Positions 17,264 to 25,830 of a stretch of 64,000 nt of DNA are shown in pieces. Each line of letters starts with the position of its first letter. Position 1 is the stretch's first letter. The translations under genes were made by a program, and so were the position numbers. This DNA comes from Spartobacteria bacterium (GTDB taxonomy: Bacteria; Verrucomicrobiota; Verrucomicrobiia; Chthoniobacterales; UBA10450): assembly GCA_003134785.1 (NCBI GenBank), contig PLCN01000002.1:372219-436218 (forward strand), in the 5' to 3' direction. The notes below the pieces were generated by a model. That model saw only the letters and a list, made by a program, of their open reading frames with translations. It was not told the DNA's origin and ran no database searches.

Positions 17264-18354
17264 AGCAACGCGCTCAGCACGATCGCTCCACCGATTTGAA
17301 GCGCGAAGGAGGCGAGCGCTTGTGTGGGCGACTTTTCCCAATCGCGAAAGCCCGATCGTGTCACGATCCAGAAGACCGGGAGATGAACGAGATAAATTCC
17401 GTAAGACCAGAGCGCAATGCGGCGGACGGCGGTGCTGCAAAAGTTTTCCTTGGTTAGCTTCCAGCCTGAAGCCCAGGGCAGGAGGAGTGCGAACCCGAGC
17501 GAAACAAGAGTGAAACGAAAAGTGCGCGCGAAGTAAGAGTCGTCGCCGAAAGCCAGGTGACCCTGCTCGATCTTCCAGAGCGTCGCATACATGGCGAGGA
17601 GCAATGCGCCGCCGGCCAGGGCCCAGAGCATTCCATGTTTGCGCCAACGGTTTGGGAAACGGATCGAGATCCAGGCGGCAAACATTCCGAACATGAGCGC
17701 GTCGAAGCGATAGATAACGACCATGCGTTGCGCTTCGGACCAGGTCGCGGCGGGGTCGCTAGCAGCGAGCATTCGCGCTCCCGTCGAGAAGGCAAAGAAA
17801 ACGAAGGCGGCCGACAGGAAGACGCCATCGAAACGTTTCGATATTTTCAAGCCGAGCCAGAGAGCGGCCGGGAACAGGAGATAGAACCATTCTTCGACGG
17901 CAAGGCTCCACGACTCGGGGAAAAACGACAGGTGGAAGCCGGTCAGATTGCGCAGAAAAAATCCGTGCGACAGAACTTCGGAAACGCCGAGGCGATGCTG
18001 GCGGAAATGAAATTCGAGCCAAACGTTGACGGCCAGAAATAGAAAAAAAAGCGGAAGGGTGCGGAACCAGCGGCGCACATAAAAGAACGCGACGTTAGCG
18101 GCTCGATCGAGAGCGAGTCCCTGCCGAATCAGAATCTGGCCGATCAAGAAACCGCTCAGAACGAAGAATAACTCGACGCCATAGAACCCGCCGTGACCGA
18201 AGACAGCGAGAACGCTGCCGAAATGCGGATAGAGAACAACGAACCCGTGCGCGCAGATTACGCTCAGGATCGCGGCCGCGCGGAGAAGATCGAGACCGAA
18301 GACGCGATCGGCTAGGGATTTTCTGGCGACGCGATTTGAGCCGGTGGACGACAT
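17182..18354 (-). CDS. Acyltransferase 3 family membrane protein (OafA-like)
   Basis: 390 residues with about ten membrane helices. Family marks: FGLDLLRAAAILSVICAHGF with the catalytic His after the first helix, GFYGVELFFVLSGFLIGQIL, YVRRWFRTLPLFFLF, and ESWSLAVEEWFYLLFP. These proteins transfer acetyl or other acyl groups to surface sugars at the inner membrane. The C-terminal helix ends YRFFEAPCTRLREK. The gene lies 12 bases after a transglutaminase-like gene on the same strand and overlaps the CapA-fusion gene tail-to-tail, so a shared role in envelope polymer decoration is plausible but unproven. Confidence 0.9.
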   Translation of the reverse strand: MSSTGSNRVARKSLADRVFGLDLLRAAAILSVICAHGFVVLYPHFGSVLAVFGHGGFYGVELFFVLSGFLIGQILIRQGLALDRAANVAFFYVRRWFRTLPLFFLFLAVNVWLEFHFRQHRLGVSEVLSHGFFLRNLTGFHLSFFPESWSLAVEEWFYLLFPAALWLGLKISKRFDGVFLSAAFVFFAFSTGARMLAASDPAATWSEAQRMVVIYRFDALMFGMFAAWISIRFPNRWRKHGMLWALAGGALLLAMYATLWKIEQGHLAFGDDSYFARTFRFTLVSLGFALLLPWASGWKLTKENFCSTAVRRIALWSYGIYLVHLPVFWIVTRSGFRDWEKSPTQALASFALQIGGAIVLSALLYRFFEAPCTRLREKAAPAVAGIFPGA

Positions 18355-18366
18355 GGTCGCTTTACT

Positions 18367-19038
18367 TTACTTGCTTCGGTGACCGAGCAATTCCCCTTGC
18401 TTCGTCCGCAGGTCGACTCGTGTGAGATCTTTTTCTATCCCGCGTTTGAGCAGCGGCCGGTGCGGGATTTCGCAGAGATATTCCGCGATGAACCAGATGT
18501 TTTTTTCCGTGGTCATCCAGTGGAGATGATCGAACCGGGCCAGGTTTACCGGCCGCGAGTAACGGCGAAGCGTACGCTCGCCGCGCAGGTTGAAATAGAC
18601 ATTGAAGTAACTCAACGCCAGCTCGCGTAACGTGCGGTAGACCGGCTCGCGATACCGGCACCCGGTGAAATTGGATTTGGCCACGGCACCCCAATGACCG
18701 CGCGATTTGAAAATCGCGAGGACATGGTCGGTGTCCTGATCCGCTTCGAGATCGAGAATGAGCGGCAGGAATCCGAGGACGCGCAACGCCGCCGCTCCAA
18801 ATGCCGCGCCCTCGAGGCAATGCGCTGTTTTTTCGCGCAGCACCATTCGCGGCGACCACGCCGTCCCAGCCAAATGATAAGGCATGTCGTCGAGATAACG
18901 CTGGATGCCGGCCGGAGTCTTGAGCGCGCGCAATGTGCGCAGCTCCGCAGAATTGAATTCGAAGTTTGCCGCAGCCTTATCGCCGCTCGGCTCCCAGGCA
19001 TTCGATGCACGGGAGCGAATAGTCGGAGGAATGGGCAT
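18367..19038 (-). CDS. Transglutaminase-like protein
   Basis: About 223 residues from ATG 19038. The core LREKTAHCLEGAAFGAAALR with Cys, followed by DLEADQDTDHVLAIFKSRGH with Asp/His, has the order Cys-His-Asp of bacterial transglutaminase-like cysteine peptidases. No signal peptide is seen with this start; an upstream extension exists but overlaps the divergent gene region. It is followed 12 bases later by the acyltransferase. The C terminus (DLRTKQGELLGHRSK) is polar. Substrate unknown. Confidence 0.6.
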   Translation of the reverse strand: MPIPPTIRSRASNAWEPSGDKAAANFEFNSAELRTLRALKTPAGIQRYLDDMPYHLAGTAWSPRMVLREKTAHCLEGAAFGAAALRVLGFLPLILDLEADQDTDHVLAIFKSRGHWGAVAKSNFTGCRYREPVYRTLRELALSYFNVYFNLRGERTLRRYSRPVNLARFDHLHWMTTEKNIWFIAEYLCEIPHRPLLKRGIEKDLTRVDLRTKQGELLGHRSK

Positions 19039-19184
19039 CGGGATCAGATTGGAACCATTGTGTGTTAACGATAGCTCCTTTTCTAGTCGAGGAATTAGCT
19101 GAGCCGCCCTGACCGCTTTCTCAGGTGAATTTCCTTTCCGCACCTCTCTGATTTTCCTACCGTTGTTTTCCCCACTGAGCAAGG

Positions 19185-19475
19185 ATGTCTGACCCAAGCC
19201 CCATTGAAGACCGGAAGAAAACCCGGTTCTGGAATCAACTTCTCGACCTGATCGCGAAGGGAAACGTGGTGCCGATCGTGGGAGAGGAACTATTGCAGGT
19301 GCCGGGCGAAGCGGAAGGCACCACACTTTATCAGGCCCTGGCCAAACGTTACGCCGCACTTTGTGGGATCGAGCTGGAAGATCAGTTCCAGGGAAATCTC
19401 AGCGCGACCGTCCGGCGGCATCCCGATTTCCGCGATAGCCCTTTCAACGTCTATTGTAACCCCGCCAGGTCATAA
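19185..19475 (+). pseudogene. Truncated SIR2-like N-terminal fragment
   Basis: 96 residues. LLDLIAKGNVVPIVGEELLQ followed by TTLYQALAKRYAALCGIE matches the beginning of SIR2-like domains found in large CHAT/SIR2 or TIR-type conflict proteins, where the PIVG loop binds NAD. The rest of that domain is missing. The frame ends after 31 bases that are the antisense of the lipase gene tail, as if a deletion or rearrangement had joined them. It is therefore probably a remnant; a short functional protein cannot be excluded. Confidence 0.55.
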
Positions 19476-21576
19476 GCTGATCGTTCGACAAAGCGTTGCG
19501 GACATAGCGCTGCCAGACGAATCCGAGATCAAAGATGAGCGCGGCCAGCCACCAGAGGTAAAGAAACGCCGCGCCGCTAAGCAGCACCGGCCAGACTGCC
19601 GGTCGCGGGTCGAGCACTTGGATGATTTCTTTGGCATGCTTGGTGTCCGGGTTCACGTCAGTCCCAGCTCCGTAAAACAACATGTTGAGATCTTTCCGAT
19701 TCAGATGCGCCTTGTCGATTTGCCGCGCCAGTTGCGATCCCACTAGTTCGCGCTCGCGCGGGGCCAGGTCGGAGTGCGGCAAGAATTGGGATAAGACAAG
19801 AAACGCGACGGCTGCGGCGCCGGCCAAAATGAGTGGCCGCATGCCTTTGAAAATCCAGCGGTGGTTGCGCGGAGTAGCTCCGGGTCTTCCGAATTCATGA
19901 GACGGCCTTTGCACGAACAAGAGTGAGATGACCGCGACGGCCAGACCGAGAGCGAGAAAACCAACGGTTGGGTCCAAGCCCATCAGGGCAAACCCGCTGC
20001 CGATCTCGGCCCGCGAATCGGCTCTCACTCCAAAAAAATAGGAGACGCATCCCAAACCGAAGCCGAATAATCCGACGCCCTTCCAGAACCAGCCGACCGC
20101 GAGGCGGGGAATTCGCGCGAGAATCGTGATGCCCGCAAGGAACCCGGCAATGGCCCAGGCATGCAAAAACATCCGTGCACCGGAGACGCTGGTCGTCTCC
20201 GATAACCCCAGCACCATATAGCGAATGTAACGCTGGAGCGGATCGAGGTCCGGATGGGTGTAGTGGTTGACGGCGTGATAAAGAAGGAAGGTAGCCACCA
20301 CCAGCAGCACAAGGCTGATGGCATAGGGCACCAGCGGACTGAGCACATACACCAGGAGCCGTGAGCGCGGCTTCGTCGCGCTTTTCTCGTCATCTTTAAT
20401 TACGTCGCGAATGAAATGCTCGAAGACCGCGGAGTCCTCCCAGTAGTCGTTGTGAGCCTTTCCCGGCATCGCATAGCGCGCGAAACCAAGGTCATGTTTT
20501 TCCTCAAACTGGAACGGCTTGCATTCAGGATGCTCCTCCAGCCAGCGCCGCGCCGTCTCCAATCTGAAGCCGACCGGATCGCCGTAGTCGTAATAATTCC
20601 GCCATTTGATGCACCTTCCGTGAGCGAAAAAATTTTGCGCCGGCGTGAAATCGAAGTCCTCGAAAAGCTTCGACCAGAGCAAAATGTGTTTGTCGATCGG
20701 CGAGCCGATCGTCATGTAGCCATGCACTTCTTCCAGCCACGAAGGAATGGCGCCGCTCGTTGCCACAACCTTGGGACCGGCGCCGCCTGGAACTGCCGGA
20801 ATTACCTGCTCACCGGACAAGGCATGCAATAGCCCAAGGAAACTGACCACCGTTCCCTCGCTGTGCGCCACAATGTGCAGACGCGCGCCGGGGTACTTCT
20901 CGTGGATCTGTTCCATCGCGCTATGAAACCGTCCCACGATGTCGGTGCGAAATTGCTGAAACTCAGTCACGATCTGCACGTCGCCGAGATATTCCTCCAG
21001 GACGCGCCTGAGATTGAACTTCATCAGGCCCGCCTTTTCGGCGAGGAAAGTCAGGTTCTCGAGCACATAGACCGTGTCGATGATTTCCTCGAGAACCTCG
21101 GCGGCGAGACTGAAATCGGGCTCGATGATGGACAAGCGTTCCGTCGCCGGCAGAGTGTCTTGTTCGCGGATCCTATGCTTGCAAATCGCTCGCGCTCTCG
21201 CCACTACCGTGCGCGCCCACGCCTTCGTTTCCTCGATCGTGCGGCCCTCTTTCACCACGTCTTGCGGGATGTCCGCCCAGAAAACTTCCGTGAAGCCGAT
21301 CCGCGCCAGCGGATGCTTCGAGGGAAACGAATCGAGTGGAGCTACTTTTACAGCTCCACGGACATCGGTATAAAACCATCCCAACGGCTGCGTCGAGATC
21401 GGCGGCAGATCGTCCGGTTTACCGATCGATACTGAGGAAAGCGCCAGCCTCGTCGCGACATACCGCACGGTGGCGTTGCGGCTTTGCTCTCCAATGCCGT
21501 GGATCGCCACCAGAATGTCGTCGAAGCGACGCGACTCGGCGTTTTCCTCTTTTTGCTCTGGAGCGATTTGCGCCAT
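19444..21576 (-). CDS. Lipase-like alpha/beta hydrolase with C-terminal membrane domain
   Basis: 710 residues. The N-terminal half has an alpha/beta-hydrolase start DDILVAIHGIGEQSRNATV, where HGIG forms the oxyanion site, and a nucleophile elbow LHIVAHSEGTVVSFLGLLHA (Ser in HSEG). A catalytic His may be in DLGFARYAMPGKAHNDYW. The C-terminal half has about six membrane helices (VYVLSPLVPYAISLVLLVVA and later). HGIGEQ hydrolases with membrane tails are often uncharacterised and sometimes occur as toxin or defence effectors. Here the tail overlaps a truncated SIR2-like fragment on the other strand, which hints at a former conflict locus. This is inference only. Confidence 0.72.
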   Translation of the reverse strand: MAQIAPEQKEENAESRRFDDILVAIHGIGEQSRNATVRYVATRLALSSVSIGKPDDLPPISTQPLGWFYTDVRGAVKVAPLDSFPSKHPLARIGFTEVFWADIPQDVVKEGRTIEETKAWARTVVARARAICKHRIREQDTLPATERLSIIEPDFSLAAEVLEEIIDTVYVLENLTFLAEKAGLMKFNLRRVLEEYLGDVQIVTEFQQFRTDIVGRFHSAMEQIHEKYPGARLHIVAHSEGTVVSFLGLLHALSGEQVIPAVPGGAGPKVVATSGAIPSWLEEVHGYMTIGSPIDKHILLWSKLFEDFDFTPAQNFFAHGRCIKWRNYYDYGDPVGFRLETARRWLEEHPECKPFQFEEKHDLGFARYAMPGKAHNDYWEDSAVFEHFIRDVIKDDEKSATKPRSRLLVYVLSPLVPYAISLVLLVVATFLLYHAVNHYTHPDLDPLQRYIRYMVLGLSETTSVSGARMFLHAWAIAGFLAGITILARIPRLAVGWFWKGVGLFGFGLGCVSYFFGVRADSRAEIGSGFALMGLDPTVGFLALGLAVAVISLLFVQRPSHEFGRPGATPRNHRWIFKGMRPLILAGAAAVAFLVLSQFLPHSDLAPRERELVGSQLARQIDKAHLNRKDLNMLFYGAGTDVNPDTKHAKEIIQVLDPRPAVWPVLLSGAAFLYLWWLAALIFDLGFVWQRYVRNALSNDQLMTWRGYNRR

Positions 21577-21674
21577 TTGGGGGAGCGATTCGCTTGAGGA
21601 TGACCGGAATTCTCAGGTCGAAGCAAGATTATTTTTTGGCGCCTCGCGCTCGTCCGGTGCGGGGTGATCTTTCG

Positions 21675-21766
21675 TGGCGGAAGGGGTGGGATTCGAACCC
21701 ACGGTGAGTTTAACCCCACGCTCGATTTCGAGTCGAGTGCCTTAAACCGGACTCAGCCACCCTTCC
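21675..21766 (-). tRNA. tRNA-Ser (anticodon CGA)
   Basis: The minus strand reads GGAAGGGTGGCTGAGTCC, then an anticodon stem CTCGA/TCGAG around loop CTCGAAA (anticodon CGA), a long variable arm with paired GTGGGGTT/AACTCAC-like sequences, a T arm with GGTTCGAATCC, and CCCTTCC pairing with the 5' end followed by G and CCA. The long variable arm confirms class II Ser. Confidence 0.96.
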
Positions 21767-22116
21767 TTGAGCGCCGGCGATGCGCGGGCGATTTGAAACG
21801 CATCATTATGAGATGTGCTGCGCGATTTGTAAACAGCGCTCGGGCGTCGAATTTTCCTGCCGGCTCAACGGCGAAAATTTGCTTCAAGAGACGGGAACGG
21901 TCACCCAATTCGCAGTTAAGTCCCTGAACGCCAGAGGCAAAAAATGTTACAAATTTATCCTTGCCCTCAAACCGATTTCCACCGCATGTTGTAGGCCCGC
22001 TAGAGCAGCTCCCCTAGTAATGGTTGTTGGTTGCAGTTGGCTGCAATTCACAACTTATTGGCTGGGCTGTTCACTATTATTCTCGTCTATTCCCAACCTT
22101 CAACCGCGCCGCTGCC
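21767..22116. other. Intergenic region before the ribonucleotide reductase gene
   Basis: About 350 bases with no convincing gene. It is fairly AT-rich near the end, with TTG-rich stretches. I looked for a cobalamin riboswitch and for paired NrdR boxes and saw neither clearly. It probably holds the reductase promoter. Confidence 0.4.
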
Positions 22117-25100
22117 ATGATCCAACTCAAACCCGGACTCCAACCTTCTTCGCTCAACCGCCTCCGTAAATCGTCCGATCGGACCAAGACTCGGTCGAGT
22201 AAAAAGAAGAGTAAGGGTCTGCGTTTCGAGCGCGTGTTCAGCGACGCAAAGGTGGCGCCGTTTGACGAGATCGATTGGGAACGGCGCACGGCGGAGATCA
22301 CGGACGACAGCGGCAAGGTGATTTTTAAGCAGGAAAACATCGAAGTGCCGAAGAGCTGGAGCGCGCTCGCGACCAAGATCGCGGTTTCTAAATATTTCTA
22401 CGGCGACATTGCGAACGGAACCGATCCGCACAAAGGCGGTCGCGAAACTTCGGTGCGGCAACTGGTGCATCGCGTGACGCGGACCATCGCCGACTGGGGA
22501 ATTGCGGACGGATACTTCGCCAATGCGGAGCAAGCGGAAACTTTCTACGACGAGCTGACCTGGCTCTGCGTGAACCAGCATGGCGCGTTCAATTCGCCCG
22601 TTTGGTTTAATGTCGGTTTGCATCATCAATACGGCGTCGGCCGGGACGCGGGGCTCGGAAATTATTTCTACAATCGCGAGACCGGCCGGGCTGAGCGCGC
22701 CGCGACGCAATACGAATATCCGCAAGGCAGTGCCTGCTTCATCCAGAGTGTGGAGGACACGATGGAAGACATCATGCGTCTGGCGATGAGCGAGGCGATG
22801 CTCTTCAAATACGGCAGCGGAACGGGGAGCGACCTCTCATCGTTGCGGAGCACCCGGGAGAAATTGAGCGGCGGCGGGAAACCGAGCGGGCCGCTTTCGT
22901 TCCTGAAAGTTTACGACCAGGTCGCGAACGTGGTGAAGAGCGGCGGCAAAACTCGGCGCGCGGCGAAGATGAACACGCTGAAGGATTGGCATCCGGACAT
23001 CGAAGAGTTCATCGACGCGAAGCAGAAGGAAGAAAAAAAAGCCTGGGCGCTGATCGAGCAGGGATACGACGGAAGCTACAACGGCGATGCCTACGGTTCG
23101 GTCATGTATCAGAATGAAAACTTGAGCGTGCGCGTGAGCGACGAGTTCATGGACGCGGCGGTGGAAGATCGCGAATGGTGGACGCGGACCGTGCGCGACG
23201 GGAAGCCGTGCGAACGGAAAGAGGCCCGGGCGCTGCTGCGCAAGATCGCGGAAGGCACGTTCATCTGCGGCGATCCCGGGATGCAATTCGATTCCACCAT
23301 TCACAAATGGCACACCTGCAAAGGAACCGATCGCCAGAATTCCACGAACCCGTGCTCGGAATATCTCTTTCTCGATAACACGGCCTGCAATCTCGCTTCG
23401 CTGAACTTGATGAAGTTCAAAGGCCCGGATGATGTGTTCGACGTCGAGCGCTTCAAGGCGGCCGCGCGCGTCTACATCACCGCGCAGGAGATTTTGGTCG
23501 ATAATGCGAGTTACCCGATCAAGGAGATCGCGGAGAACTCGCACATTTTTCGCACGCTTGGGCTCGGCTACGCGAATCTCGGGTCGCTCATCATGAGCTA
23601 CGGTTACGGTTACGATAGCGTGGAAGGCCGCGCGATTTGCGGCGCGATCACGTCGATAATGACGGGTGAAGCGTATGAGCAGAGCGCAAAGATCGCGCGC
23701 GTCATGGGACCGTTTCCGGGGTATCGCGACGCGCGTTGCAGCGGAGTGGCAAAACCGGTGGCGAAGAACAACGTCGCGCCCATGCAGGAAGTGATCGAGC
23801 TGCATCGCTCGGCGGTAAGTGAGATCGCAGCGAATGAAGAGTTCGCCTACTTGAAGGAGGAAGCAGCGCGAGTCTGGGACAGCGCGTCGGAACTCGGCAA
23901 ACAGTACGGCTATCGTAATGCGCAGGTCACAGTTCTCGCGCCGACCGGCACGATCAGTTTCCTGATGGATTGCGACACGACCGGGATCGAGCCCGACATC
24001 GCCCTCGTAAAATACAAGCTGCTCGCGGGCGGCGGCATGTTGAAAATCGTGAACCAAACGGTCACGCCGGCGCTGGAAAAGCTCGGCTACAATTCCGAAG
24101 AGATCGAGCGCATCATCGCGCACATCGACGCGTTCGACACGATCGAGGATGTCGCGGACAGCGACGGCTCGACCATTTCCTCCGGGTTGAAACCGGAACA
24201 CATCGCGATCTTCGATTGCGCGTTCAAGGCCTACAAAGGCGAGCGCAGCCTCGGTTACATGGCGCATCTGCGCATGATGGCGGCGGCCCAGCCGTTTTTG
24301 AGCGGCGCGATTTCGAAAACGGTCAACATGCCCGAGACAGCCACCGTCGAGGAGATCATGAACACGTACGTCGAGGGCTGGCGGCTTGGTTTGAAAGCGA
24401 TCGCGATTTACCGCGACGGCTCGAAGCGTTCCGCGCCGCTCAACACGCGCAAAACGAAAGACATGGGCGGGACAGACCACGAAGACGTGGCTACCCTCGA
24501 TCGCGGCGAATTGGAGAGCCGGATCATCGAACTCGATGAAGAGGTCGCATCACTTCGGCGCAAGCTCGATCAACCCACGCGCCATCGCATGCCGGATACA
24601 CGGATGTCGTTAACGCACCGGTTCGAGATCGCGGGACACGAAGGCTACATCACGGTCGGCTTGTACGAGGACGGCCAGCCGGGCGAGCTGTTCATCACCA
24701 TGTCGAAGGAAGGCAGCACGATTGGAGGATTGATGGATACGGTGGGCACGCTCACTTCCATCGCGTTGCAGTACGGAGTTCCGCTCCAGGGTTTGGTGAG
24801 GAAATTCGCGTATCAACGATTCGAGCCGAGCGGTTTCACCAAAAACCCCGATATCCGAAACGCCACCAGCATCGCCGACTACGTGTTTCGCTGGCTCGGT
24901 TGCCAATTCATCCCCGGCTACAAGGAAGCCACGTCGCCCAACCGCGGACAGAGCGAGCTGCCGATGAAGGAAATTCCGGAGATGGAAAAGAAAGCGATCA
25001 ATCGCCCCGTCTCCGATCTGCCACGCACGGGCGAAAAAGAATTGATCGATGTGATCACGAATCATTCGCCAAACGAAGGCAATCCTCATGTCGCGAGCAA

Positions 25101-25248
25101 TGGGCATACCCATGCGGAACGAGTGCAGGAAGCGCTCGGTAACATGTTCATGGACGTCCTCTGCTCGCATTGCGGCAGCGACAAGGTGGTGCGCGCCGGC
25201 GCGTGTGGTGTTTGCACCGAGTGCGGAACGAGCCAGGGTTGCAGTTGA
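22117..25248 (+). CDS. nrdJ: Adenosylcobalamin-dependent ribonucleoside-diphosphate reductase (class II)
   Basis: About 1043 residues from ATG 22117; the open frame begins at 22024 but the extra codons lack family similarity. Class II RNR reduces ribonucleotides to deoxyribonucleotides using B12, independent of oxygen. Visible motifs: FNSPVWFNVG, GSACFIQSVEDTMED with the first active-site Cys, GSGTGSDLSSLRSTREKLSG, the Asn-Cys-Glu active site NPCSEYLFLDNTACNLASLN, and PTGTISFLMDCDTTGIEPD. The C-terminal quarter carries a TSCPD-like domain and a zinc ribbon (CSHCGSDKVVRAGACGVC) containing the terminal redox cysteines. It appears monocistronic. The basic 35-residue N-terminal extension (RTKTRSSKKKSKG) is unusual. 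Confidence 0.95.
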   Translation: MIQLKPGLQPSSLNRLRKSSDRTKTRSSKKKSKGLRFERVFSDAKVAPFDEIDWERRTAEITDDSGKVIFKQENIEVPKSWSALATKIAVSKYFYGDIANGTDPHKGGRETSVRQLVHRVTRTIADWGIADGYFANAEQAETFYDELTWLCVNQHGAFNSPVWFNVGLHHQYGVGRDAGLGNYFYNRETGRAERAATQYEYPQGSACFIQSVEDTMEDIMRLAMSEAMLFKYGSGTGSDLSSLRSTREKLSGGGKPSGPLSFLKVYDQVANVVKSGGKTRRAAKMNTLKDWHPDIEEFIDAKQKEEKKAWALIEQGYDGSYNGDAYGSVMYQNENLSVRVSDEFMDAAVEDREWWTRTVRDGKPCERKEARALLRKIAEGTFICGDPGMQFDSTIHKWHTCKGTDRQNSTNPCSEYLFLDNTACNLASLNLMKFKGPDDVFDVERFKAAARVYITAQEILVDNASYPIKEIAENSHIFRTLGLGYANLGSLIMSYGYGYDSVEGRAICGAITSIMTGEAYEQSAKIARVMGPFPGYRDARCSGVAKPVAKNNVAPMQEVIELHRSAVSEIAANEEFAYLKEEAARVWDSASELGKQYGYRNAQVTVLAPTGTISFLMDCDTTGIEPDIALVKYKLLAGGGMLKIVNQTVTPALEKLGYNSEEIERIIAHIDAFDTIEDVADSDGSTISSGLKPEHIAIFDCAFKAYKGERSLGYMAHLRMMAAAQPFLSGAISKTVNMPETATVEEIMNTYVEGWRLGLKAIAIYRDGSKRSAPLNTRKTKDMGGTDHEDVATLDRGELESRIIELDEEVASLRRKLDQPTRHRMPDTRMSLTHRFEIAGHEGYITVGLYEDGQPGELFITMSKEGSTIGGLMDTVGTLTSIALQYGVPLQGLVRKFAYQRFEPSGFTKNPDIRNATSIADYVFRWLGCQFIPGYKEATSPNRGQSELPMKEIPEMEKKAINRPVSDLPRTGEKELIDVITNHSPNEGNPHVASNGHTHAERVQEALGNMFMDVLCSHCGSDKVVRAGACGVCTECGTSQGCS

Positions 25249-25289
25249 CTTCGCGCGCCAGTTATCGTTAGGCCGCGTAGCGGCGGATC

Positions 25290-25691
25290 ATGCAATTGGA
25301 AATATTCACCCTCTGCGACGCAGCGACGGAACACGCCGGCAAATTAAACATCATCGGGACGTTCGATGCGCTCCGCGGACTCGAGGCGCCGATCGCGCAT
25401 CCGCAATGCGCCATTGCCGGACGGCTGCGTTTCGAGCAAATCGAGGAGGGCAATCACCGGGTCAGCCTGACCTTCGCGGATGAAGACGGGAATATTGTGA
25501 TGCCGAAGTTCGACTCGACTCTCGCGGTCAAGTTCGCCCCGGGATTGCGGACCGTGACGTCTCATTTCGTCATGGTGATCCAGCAAATCCGCCTGCCGAA
25601 ATTCGGCGAATACACGATCGATCTCGCGGTCGATGGCCGACAGTTGGGTTCGATTCCGCTTTACGTCTCGAAAGTCGAACCCACCACGTAG
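25290..25691 (+). CDS. DUF6941 family protein
   Basis: 133 residues, beta-rich, cytosolic. It begins MQLEIFTLCDAATEHAGKLN and then IIGTFDALRG, the standard opening of DUF6941 proteins, and ends with YTIDLAVDGRQLGSIPLYVS. Function is unknown. It lies 41 bases downstream of nrdJ; the gap contains a small GC hairpin (GCCGCGTAGCGGC). No link to nucleotide metabolism is known. Confidence 0.8.
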   Translation: MQLEIFTLCDAATEHAGKLNIIGTFDALRGLEAPIAHPQCAIAGRLRFEQIEEGNHRVSLTFADEDGNIVMPKFDSTLAVKFAPGLRTVTSHFVMVIQQIRLPKFGEYTIDLAVDGRQLGSIPLYVSKVEPTT

Positions 25692-25830
25692 CGTAAATTA
25701 TCGGTTGTCAGCCGGGGCAGAATCCGCGATTTAGTTCCCGCGCATTCGCGCAAATCAGGGTCCAGCTTGCGCGAAGCCGTCTTTGCGTAAGACCGGGACC
25801 GACCGTAAAGCGTATAAGCGATGTAAGTTT

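Noticed and set aside
21767-22116. Cobalamin riboswitch before the B12-dependent reductase
   Set aside because: No B12 box or recognisable riboswitch core was found on either strand.
22837-24480. 547-codon open frame opposite the ribonucleotide reductase
   Set aside because: Arg/His/Val-rich shadow of a certain gene, with no recognisable domain.
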